Origin: CAYWNK01 sp964459495
GTDB taxonomy: Bacteria; Planctomycetota; UBA1135; GCA-002686595
Direction: 5' to 3'
DNA: 64,000 nucleotides
Assembly (NCBI GenBank): GCA_964459495.1
Contig: CAYWNK010000003.1
Span: forward strand, 1-64,000
The position numbers were made by a program, and so were the translations under genes. Shown one piece after another: positions 19,494 to 26,171 of this stretch. The notes under the pieces were generated by a model. That model worked only from the letters and a program-made list of their open reading frames with translations, ran no database searches and was not told the origin of the DNA. Position 1 is the first letter of the stretch. The number at the start of each line of letters is the position of its first letter.

Positions 19494-21710
19494 CTATTTC
19501 TTCCCCGTAGCGATGTTCTCCAGCATTGCTTCGGGCGTCTGGACGGGCGCCTTGCACGTGAAGTCGCTGCAGACGTAGGCCGCCGGCCCATCCGCCCCTT
19601 GGCCGTATTCCGCAGTGTAGGGAGCGACCTTCGCCAAGGCATCCGCTCCCTCAGCGGGCCGCAGCAAGGTGACTACGGACGGCAAAAAGCGCGCGCTCAA
19701 GGCGTCCAGGAGCGCCTGCGTTCGAGGATCTTCCGGATCACCAGCGACGACGATCTCTTGGGAGGGGCCCACTAGGAAGTCCAGCGCCATCAACAGCTGG
19801 GTATGGGCAGCGAGATTTGCCCCGATCTGGCCGCTGAAGGCACGCACGACACGGTGCGCCTGAGCCTCGTAGTCGGTGCTTCCGGTCAGACGCGCCAGCC
19901 GCACGAGGTTCAGCGCCATCACCGAATTGCCTGAGGGAATCGCGCCGTCATAGGCCTCTTGGGCACGCACGATCAGCTGCTCGCCGTCGTGCGGCGCGAG
20001 GTAGAAGCCTCCACCCTCCGCCGCGAAGTGTTCCTGCGTCAAATCGGCTAGCTCGCGCGCCCAAGCCAGCCACTGCGGATCCTGGGTTGCCTCGAAGAGT
20101 TCGACCAAGCCCCAGGTCAGGAACGCGTAGTCCTCAAGCAAGCCTTCGAGCCCCGCATCGCCCTGGCGCCAGCGCTTGAACAACCGGCCGGTATCTGAAT
20201 CGCGCAGCGTGTCACGGGCAAAACTCGCCGCACGCACCGCCGCCTGGATGTAGCGCGGCTCCTGCAAAGCACGCCCCGCCTTCGCCATGGCCGCGATCAT
20301 GAGGCCGTTCCAATCCGTCAGGACCTTGTCGTCCTTCAGCGGGTGGATGCGCTCTTCGCGAAGGTCGAATAGCCGCTGCCGCGCGTCACCCAGGCGCTCG
20401 GCAAGGGCACCGGGCTCCATCCCGATCTTGGTCGCGATCTCGTCCAGCGTTCCAGCCAGGTGCAGGATGTTGCTCGGGCTCTGGGTACCCGAAGCCTCAT
20501 CGCGGAAGTTGCCCCCGTCGGCTGCGTTCCAGACCTGCGCCGCCAAGGCCCCATCCTCCTCCCCAAGCGCATCGATGAGTTCGTTCTTGGTCCAGATGTA
20601 GAAGAGCCCCTCTTCGCCTTCGCTGTCGGCATCCTCCGCCGAATAAAAGCCGCCGGCCGGGTCGGTCATGTCCCGCAGCACGTAGGCGAAGATCTCCTCC
20701 ACCGTCTGGCGGAACAGGGGATCCCCCGTCACCTGCCAGCCCTCGGTGTAGGCCATGGCGAGCAGCGCCTGGTCGTACAGCATCTTCTCGAAGTGCGGCA
20801 CGAGCCATCGGCGGTCCGTCGAGTAGCGGTGGAAGCCGAAGCCCACGTGGTCCCAAACCCCGCCGAGTCGCATCTGGCGCAGCGTCGTCGTCACCTGATC
20901 GAGGGCCTGCGCGCTGCCCGTACGTGCGTGCCGCCGCAGAAGGAAGCGCAGGTTGTGCGGAATCAGAAACTTCGGCGCCTGCGAGAAGCCGCCAAGCTTG
21001 GAGTCATAGCGCGCACTGAGCTGCTGCTCGCCCGCGAGGAGCTCCGCCGCACCGAGCTCTTCGCCGGGCTTGCCCCGCGAGACCTGCCCGAGGTACTCGG
21101 TGATCCGTCCGGCCTCGGCGAGCACGTCCTCACGCCGCTCCTTCCACGCCTTGTCGAGGCTGGGGATCAGCTGCCGCATGCCGGGTCGCTGCCCCAGCTG
21201 ATCCTTGGGGAAGTAGGTCCCCGCGAAGAACGGCTTCTTGTCCGGCGTGAGGATGACGGTCATCGGCCAGCCGCCGCGACCGGTCATGGCCTGGGTCACG
21301 GTCATGTAGACGTGGTCCACGTCAGGCCGTTCCTCGCGGTCAACCTTGATGTTGATGAAGGTCTCGTTCATGAGCGCGGCGATGCCCGCGTCCTCGAACG
21401 ACTCGTGTTCCATCACGTGGCACCAGTGGCATGTCGAGTAGCCGATGGAGAGAAACACCGGCTTGCCCTGTTCTGCCGCCGCAGCAAAGGCCTCATCCCC
21501 CCACGGCCACCAGTCGACCGGGTTGCGCGCGTGCTGCAGCAGGTAGGGGCTCTGGCTGAAAACCAGGCGATTGAACTCCTCCCCGCCGTCAGCGGGGAGT
21601 TCAGCGATCACTGCAGCGGACGGCAAGGGCTTGCGCACAGGCTCAGGATGGTCTTGGGCAATGCCCGGAGTCACAAGCAGAAGGAGGCCGGCGGCAAGCC
21701 CCAACCTCAT
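19494..21710 (-). CDS. Exported DUF255 thioredoxin-domain protein (YyaL/SPATA20 family)
   Basis: 738 residues. Signal peptide MRLGLAAGLLLLVTPGIAQD, then a thioredoxin-like domain with QSPYLLQHARNPVDWWPWG, Cys94-His-Trp-Cys97 in SIGYSTCHWCHVMEHESF and NIKVDREERPDVDHVYM. A long alpha/alpha-toroid (six-hairpin, glycosidase-like) part follows (FHRYSTDRRWLVPHFEKMLYDQ, FYSAEDADSEGEEGLFYIW, LTDWNGLMIAAMAKAGRA). Family function is not established. The frame extends 86 codons upstream, but that part is only another phase of the upstream selenoprotein gene; the ATG at 21710 overlaps that gene's TGA (ATGA), so the two are coupled. The signal peptide suggests a periplasmic site. Confidence 0.9.
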   Translation of the reverse strand: MRLGLAAGLLLLVTPGIAQDHPEPVRKPLPSAAVIAELPADGGEEFNRLVFSQSPYLLQHARNPVDWWPWGDEAFAAAAEQGKPVFLSIGYSTCHWCHVMEHESFEDAGIAALMNETFINIKVDREERPDVDHVYMTVTQAMTGRGGWPMTVILTPDKKPFFAGTYFPKDQLGQRPGMRQLIPSLDKAWKERREDVLAEAGRITEYLGQVSRGKPGEELGAAELLAGEQQLSARYDSKLGGFSQAPKFLIPHNLRFLLRRHARTGSAQALDQVTTTLRQMRLGGVWDHVGFGFHRYSTDRRWLVPHFEKMLYDQALLAMAYTEGWQVTGDPLFRQTVEEIFAYVLRDMTDPAGGFYSAEDADSEGEEGLFYIWTKNELIDALGEEDGALAAQVWNAADGGNFRDEASGTQSPSNILHLAGTLDEIATKIGMEPGALAERLGDARQRLFDLREERIHPLKDDKVLTDWNGLMIAAMAKAGRALQEPRYIQAAVRAASFARDTLRDSDTGRLFKRWRQGDAGLEGLLEDYAFLTWGLVELFEATQDPQWLAWARELADLTQEHFAAEGGGFYLAPHDGEQLIVRAQEAYDGAIPSGNSVMALNLVRLARLTGSTDYEAQAHRVVRAFSGQIGANLAAHTQLLMALDFLVGPSQEIVVAGDPEDPRTQALLDALSARFLPSVVTLLRPAEGADALAKVAPYTAEYGQGADGPAAYVCSDFTCKAPVQTPEAMLENIATGKK

Positions 21711-22108
21711 TCTCCGCCCTCGATCAGCTTCGTCAGCGTCTTGATGAAGTAGGGCGGCGTAACCACTCCGCTGTACCCGTCGAGGAAGTTCCCGTCGGCA
21801 TCTGTGAACAACACAAAGGGCAGCATCATCGCGTCCTCGAGCTGCATCGCCACATTCAGAATGGCGGGGTCTTCGCCGTCCGCGTCGGCCGCCACCGCCA
21901 CGAATCCCTTTTCCAGCAGCTCGGCCACATCCGGCCGAGGAATGACGCCCTGCACGAGGGCGCGGCACTGGCTTCAGAGTTCGCGACCGAACTCGATGAA
22001 GACCTTCTTGCCCTCCGCTTTCGCCCGGGTCTTGGCCTCCTCAAAGTCCGTCGTCCAGTCGAGGGTGCCGTTGTCGTCGAAGTGGGGGTGGGCGCGCTTG
22101 GTGGTCAT
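21707..22108 (-). CDS. Thioredoxin-fold protein with candidate selenocysteine (UxxC) active site
   Basis: Read with TGA at 21974-21976 as selenocysteine, this is a 133-residue thioredoxin-like protein: MTTKRAHPHF... EGKKVFIEFGREL, then Sec45, then SQC48 and RALVQGVIPRPDVAELL. The frame is otherwise uninterrupted on both sides of the codon, and the TGA falls exactly where the redox CxxC of thioredoxins lies (after the KKVFIEF strand). The cis-Pro region LPFVLFTDADGNFLDGY follows. A hairpin fitting bacterial SECIS rules lies just downstream. No signal peptide. It ends in an ATGA overlap with the DUF255 gene. No selA, selB or selC is in the window. The alternative is a nonsense mutation or sequencing error (Cys TGC/TGT to TGA), but the family logic and the hairpin favour Sec. 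Confidence 0.75.
21945..21963 (-). promoter_or_regulatory. Candidate bacterial SECIS element
   Basis: On the minus-strand mRNA, starting 11 nt after the UGA, GCGCCCU pairs with AGGGCGU (7 bp including one G-U at the base) around the 5-nt loop CGUGC. The apical loop begins 18 nt after UGA and has G as its second base, which satisfies the published bSECIS rules (loop 16-37 nt from UGA, G among the first two loop bases). It lies fully in the coding sequence, as expected for bacteria. Confidence 0.6.
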
Positions 22109-22409
22109 CGTTGGTGCATCAGCGGGGGAAACCGGATCGGAGCAGATTGTGCCCTGCCCGAGCTCCCATTGCAGGCTGGACCCACCCTTTTGCCCAGGCG
22201 CAAGCGCGAGCAGCCTGCGAGCACGACGGGAACCCGCAGGATCCGCCGAGACCGGGATCAGCCGAGCGCCGCACACGTGCCGGTCATCGACCTAGGGTAC
22301 GGATGGGTCCCACGGCGAATCCGCGACAATCGATCGGTGGGGCACCCTGGTGAGAACAGCTCCCACACCCCGCCCAGTGACCACTTTCCAGCACACGCCT
22401 CCCCAAAAG

Positions 22410-22877
22410 ATGCGCCTGGTCGCCCGGCCCCTCGCCTTGGCTGGTCTAGCGCTCTGGTTGACTGTCCAGAGCACCTTCGGCCTCGAATCCCATGGGCTCG
22501 ATAGGGAACGAGAGCAGATCCTCCACCGGGTCCAGGCGGGTAGGCACGCTGACCTCGCGGCCCCACAAGAAGCCACGCAGGGCGCACGACCTTCCGGCAA
22601 GTCCCCTGAGCCCCCGGTGTCGCCCAAGAGGGTGGCCCGTCAGGACCCGTGGCGCCTGCGCTTCGTTCACGCCGGGGATCATGCGCCCCTGCACGACATC
22701 GACGTGCGAATCGCGGACAAAGAGCAGACCGTGGGCACGGAAGCCGATGGGAGCTGCACATTCCCGCGGCTCCCGGCCATCTCCACCGACCTGTGGATCG
22801 ATCTGGACGGGGACGGGATCCACACCTTTGAGATCATCCAGAGCCCCGAGAACGCCACCCGTTACCCAGCGACCTAG
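22410..22877 (+). CDS. Small secreted hypothetical protein
   Basis: 155 residues from the ATG at 22410, chosen because it gives a clean signal peptide (MRLVARPLALAGLALWLTV). The frame is open 60 bp further upstream. After a linker, WRLRFVHAGDHAPLHDIDV and GTEADGSCTFPRLPAISTD resemble one carboxypeptidase-regulatory-like beta module; DLDGDGIHTFEI follows. I do not recognise a family with certainty. It diverges from the selenoprotein operon across about 300 bp (22109-22409), in which I see no other gene, and converges on prfB. Coding potential is only moderate. Confidence 0.5.
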   Translation: MRLVARPLALAGLALWLTVQSTFGLESHGLDREREQILHRVQAGRHADLAAPQEATQGARPSGKSPEPPVSPKRVARQDPWRLRFVHAGDHAPLHDIDVRIADKEQTVGTEADGSCTFPRLPAISTDLWIDLDGDGIHTFEIIQSPENATRYPAT

Positions 22878-22987
22878 CACGCTCCCGTCCTCCGCTGCTC
22901 TTCCTAGCAGGTTTGCAGGGCCAGCAGCTCGATCTCAAGGACATGCGGCGATCCTCCCTAAGGCCATCACCCTGGATCAGACCTATG

Positions 22988-23020
22988 CCGGCGAGCCGCT
23001 GCGCTTTCGGCCCTCGCCGG
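22988..23020 (-). terminator. Hairpin downstream of prfB
   Basis: CCGGCGAG (22988-22995) is complementary to CTCGCCGG (23013-23020) across a 17-nt loop, just after the prfB stop on the minus strand. No T-tract is visible, so this is a weak terminator candidate. Confidence 0.35.
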
Positions 23021-23023
23021 TCC

Positions 23024-24125
23024 CTACTGAATCTGCTTCAGATACGCCTCGATGAACGCGTCGAGGTCTCCGTCCAGCACGCTCTGCACGTTGCCCACCT
23101 CGTGGTTGGTGCGATGGTCCTTCACCATCTGGTAGGGATTCATCACGTAGGAGCGGATCTGACTGCCCCACGCGATCTCGCCCTTTTCACCGTAGAGCTT
23201 CGCCATCTCGGCGTCGCGCTTGGCTTCCTCTAGGGCAACCAGCTTGGCCTTCAGCAGCTTGAGCGCCGTCGCGCGGTTCTTGTGCTGGCTGCGCTCGTTC
23301 TGGCAGCGCACCACGACCCCGGTCGGGATGTGCGTCATGCGTACGGCCGACTCGGTCTTGTTCACGTGCTGGCCGCCGGCGCCGCCGGCGCGCATTGTAT
23401 CCACCTTGATGTCGGCCTCGGCGATCTCGAGATCGACGTCGTCGTCGAGTTCGGGGGTCACATCGATGGAAGCAAACGAGGTTTGGCGCCGCGCCTGCGC
23501 ATCGAAGGGGCTGATGCGCACCAGACGGTGCACGCCGGATTCAGCCTTCAGGTAGCCGAACGCATAGGGACCGCGCACGGCGAGCAGCGCCCCACGGATC
23601 CCGCCTTCGGTTTCCTCCTGGTACTCGAGCTGCTCGACGTCGAATCCCCGGGACTCAGCCCAGCGCACAAACATCCGGTGCAGCATCATGGCCCAGTCGC
23701 AGGCGTCCACGCCGCCGGCACCGGCGCTGATTTGCACGAACGCCGCGCGGCGGTCGTTTTTTCCGCCCAGCATCACCTGGAACTCGAGCTTGTCGATCGT
23801 CTCCTCGGCCTGCTTCACGCTCGCCTCGACGTCGTCGATCACCTCGCTCTCGCCGGCCTCTTCGGCCATCTCGGCGAGCAGGTCGACCTCTTCGAAGGTC
23901 CCCATGAGCTCATCGATCGGCTCGACCACCAGCTTGGCCGCCTTCAGCTCGCCGATAAGCTGCTTGCTCTTCTCTTGGTCGTTCCAGAAATCGGGCGAGT
24001 TCTGGAGCTCGACGATCTCCGCTAGGCGGGTTTGCTGCTGGGAGTAGTCAAAGACTCTCCTTCAGCTGCTCGAGCCGACTGCGCAGGGCTTGTGCCTGCT
24101 CCATCCATTCAACGAGTTCAGCCAT
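23024..24125 (-). CDS. prfB: Peptide chain release factor 2, programmed +1 frameshift
   Basis: RF2 recognises UGA/UAA stops and triggers peptide release. The zero frame starts ATG at 24125 (MAELVEWMEQAQALRSRLEQ) and meets TGA at codon 26 (24048-24050). A +1 shift there continues DYSQQQTRLAEIVELQNSPD to the stop at 23024, giving 366 residues, the normal RF2 length. The catalytic GGQ is in MRAGGAGGQHVNKTESAV. The site AAGGAG-AGT-CTT-TGA-C has the Shine-Dalgarno-like stimulator, CUU slip codon and UGA-C in the classical spacing, so this is regulation and not a mutation. It stands alone between the convergent small secreted gene and sfsA. Confidence 0.95.
24048..24062 (-). promoter_or_regulatory. 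prfB autoregulatory frameshift site
   Basis: On the minus strand: AAGGAG (24062-24057), spacer AGT, slip codon CTT (24053-24051), stop TGA (24050-24048), then C. Layout and codon number (26) equal those of the well-known RF2 frameshift site, so RF2 level is set by competition between termination at UGA and shifting. Confidence 0.93.
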
Positions 24126-24423
24126 GGGGCGAGCATGGTACTCGCGCGGGCTGGGGATGGAAGAGGCCTGCTGGCCGGCGACCGGGATTCCGGGTCGCGT
24201 TCCCCCCGGCGGGGCGAGGGAGGGACGGCGGGCCCCCGAGGGGGCCCACCGGGGGCGGAGCGCAAGCAGGAGTTGCGGAGTCGTGTTGCAGAGTCAGCTC
24301 GCCGGGGCTGCGATTGGACGCACCCCGTTCCACCCTACTCAGCCATCGTCCCCTGGCCCTTCCAGCGTGAAGCCGACCGTCACATTCCTGGTCCAAACCC
24401 GTCGGCTCAGCTACAAAGCCCCC
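24126..24423. other. GC-rich gap between divergent prfB and sfsA
   Basis: 298 bp without a supported gene. It contains G- and C-runs and a strong stem of GGGCCCC (24230-24236) with GGGGCCC (24241-24247). It should hold the prfB and sfsA promoters; none is clear by eye. Confidence 0.5.
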
Positions 24424-25137
24424 ATGCTCATCCAGCAACCAACGGTGCAAGGGCGCCTCCTACGCCGCTACAAGCGCTTTCTAGCCGACGTAGAGCTGGA
24501 CACCGGGGAGGTGATCATCGCCCATTGCCCCAATACGGGATCGATGACCGGCTGCTGCGAAGTTGGTTCTCGGGTCGTCCTCCGCGACAGCCAAAAGCCC
24601 GAGCGCAAGCTGCTCTACACCCTGCAGACGATCGAAGCGGACGGTACTTGGGTCAACGTGGACACCGGCCTGCCCAACGTCCTGGTCCCCGAGGCCATCG
24701 CAGCCGGCCAGGTCCCCGCCCTGCGGGGATACAGCTCGATCCGGCGCGAGGTCAAGTACGGCAAGAACAGCCGCATCGACGTGCTCCTCGAGAAGGCCAA
24801 CGGCGCGCGCTGCTACGTGGAGGTCAAGAACACCACCCTCGTGCGCAAGGGCCAGGGCCAGTTCCCCGATGCGGTGACCGAGCGCGGACGCAAGCATCTG
24901 GTGGAGCTCACCGGCATGGTGGCCGAGGGGCACCGGGCGGTCATGTTCTACATCGTCTCGCGCGACGACGTGAAGAGCTTCGCCCCCGCCGACGACATCG
25001 ATCCCGCCTACGGCGAGGCGCTGCGCGCGGCGGTGGACGCGGGCGTCGAGGCGATCGCCTACTCGACCACCGTTAGCCCCACCTCTTTCGAGCTAGCCAA
25101 GCGCCTTCGCATTCGACTTCAAAGGGCAACGCCGTAG
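24424..25137 (+). CDS. sfsA: SfsA family DNA/RNA nuclease-like protein
   Basis: 237 residues, the usual SfsA length. Landmarks are GRLLRRYKRFLADVELD at the N-terminus, AHCPNTGSMTGC, the Asp/Glu/Lys nuclease-like core SRIDVLLEKANGARCYVEVKN, and HLVELTGMVAEGHRAVMFY. Family members were named for sugar fermentation stimulation and contain a restriction-endonuclease-like core; the physiological role is unsettled. The frame is open far upstream, but the start at 24424 (MLIQQPTVQGRLL) fits the family. It overlaps the convergent membrane-protein gene by 19 bp. Confidence 0.92.
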   Translation: MLIQQPTVQGRLLRRYKRFLADVELDTGEVIIAHCPNTGSMTGCCEVGSRVVLRDSQKPERKLLYTLQTIEADGTWVNVDTGLPNVLVPEAIAAGQVPALRGYSSIRREVKYGKNSRIDVLLEKANGARCYVEVKNTTLVRKGQGQFPDAVTERGRKHLVELTGMVAEGHRAVMFYIVSRDDVKSFAPADDIDPAYGEALRAAVDAGVEAIAYSTTVSPTSFELAKRLRIRLQRATP

Positions 25138-26168
25138 CGCTCGTCCAGGTCGTCGTCGACCGGATACTGGGGTCCGCCAGGGCCGCCGATGACGCGCCAC
25201 GGATCGGGACGCAGCGTCGGCTTGACCACCTGACGGCTGACGCTCACCGCGGCGTGGTAGCGGGCGCCGCGCAGGATCTCGCGCCAAGCAAGCGCAAAGA
25301 AACCCGTGCCACCCAAGGCCAGCACCCACCAGGTCGACGGCTGCGATGTGAGCCGGCCGTCGAAAAAGTCGGTCGCCAGGCCACAGATCCCGACCACGAC
25401 CAAGGCCTCGGCAAACAGCAGCAGGATCAGAGGGCGCAGGGTTTGAATCGGATGCCGCAGGATGCTCAAGGCCGTGCAACCGCCGGCCCACAGCACCGAC
25501 CTGGAATCGTGCAGGGCGAGTCGCGTGCGAGTGTAGACGGCCCAGGCCATCGTAAGAGCGAACAGCAGCGCCATCGAACCGTCCTGGATCCAGCCGAGGC
25601 GGCGCACCAGCAGCTCGGAGTCCAGGCTTTCAAGCCGGCTCCAGTCGCTCTTCGGCACCTCAAACATCCCGTCCAGCACCAGCGCCTTCCACGGCAGTCC
25701 GTAGAGCGTCCAACGGAAAATCGCGATGACCGCCAGCGCCAAGAGGGCCACCCGTAGGTAGCGCAGGAAGTAGCGCGAGCCGCCGAAGAGGAAACGTCGC
25801 AGCGTCTTTCCGCGCTTGCGCTCCAGGGTGACCTGCAGCCAGCCCCCCGCCGCAAATACCCCGAGCAACAGCGCCAGGACCTGGAGTACGACCGCCGAAG
25901 CCACTTGGCCTTGACTCAAGCGTCCCATGGCCCCGCCGTGATCCGCGCGGAAGACCGTATCCAGACCGGCGCTCACTTGGCCAGGGGCGTAGCGGCTACC
26001 GACCGTGCCTTCCATCCACTCCGCCGCCGGCATGGCGAGCACACCCGCCAGCAGCGCCAGGAGCAGTGTCATTCCACCCCAGATTCCTAGCCTTGCCAAA
26101 CACCAGCGAATCGCCGCCGTGAACACCCAGCCTTCGCGTGCCGGAATCTCGTCTTGGTTTGTGTCCAT
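25119..26168 (-). CDS. Polytopic membrane protein, unknown family
   Basis: 349 residues with about six membrane segments (near residues 28-48, 91-112, 138-157, 200-217, 228-265 and 285-300). A Lys/Arg-rich stretch TLERKRGKTLRRFLFGGSRY sits between helices 2 and 3, with a soluble C-terminal tail. No catalytic motif seen. It starts 3 bp after the stop of the M1-like peptidase, so both form a two-gene operon. The arrangement suggests an accessory role to the peptidase, but this is only context. I do not recognise the family. Confidence 0.75.
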   Translation of the reverse strand: MDTNQDEIPAREGWVFTAAIRWCLARLGIWGGMTLLLALLAGVLAMPAAEWMEGTVGSRYAPGQVSAGLDTVFRADHGGAMGRLSQGQVASAVVLQVLALLLGVFAAGGWLQVTLERKRGKTLRRFLFGGSRYFLRYLRVALLALAVIAIFRWTLYGLPWKALVLDGMFEVPKSDWSRLESLDSELLVRRLGWIQDGSMALLFALTMAWAVYTRTRLALHDSRSVLWAGGCTALSILRHPIQTLRPLILLLFAEALVVVGICGLATDFFDGRLTSQPSTWWVLALGGTGFFALAWREILRGARYHAAVSVSRQVVKPTLRPDPWRVIGGPGGPQYPVDDDLDERYGVAL

Positions 26169-26171
26169 GAA

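Noticed and set aside
21711..21968. N-terminal 86-codon extension of the DUF255 gene
   Set aside because: Arg/Gly-rich, without family similarity; the same DNA encodes the thioredoxin-like part of the selenoprotein candidate in another phase, and the ATG at 21710 gives a clean signal peptide.
22878..23023. Short frame with ITLDQTYAGEPLRFRP as a further gene
   Set aside because: Under 50 codons, no start with a ribosome site, and it overlaps the prfB hairpin region.
24224..24260. GC-rich hairpin before sfsA as an intrinsic terminator
   Set aside because: It lies between divergent genes, where no transcript should end, and has no T-tract.
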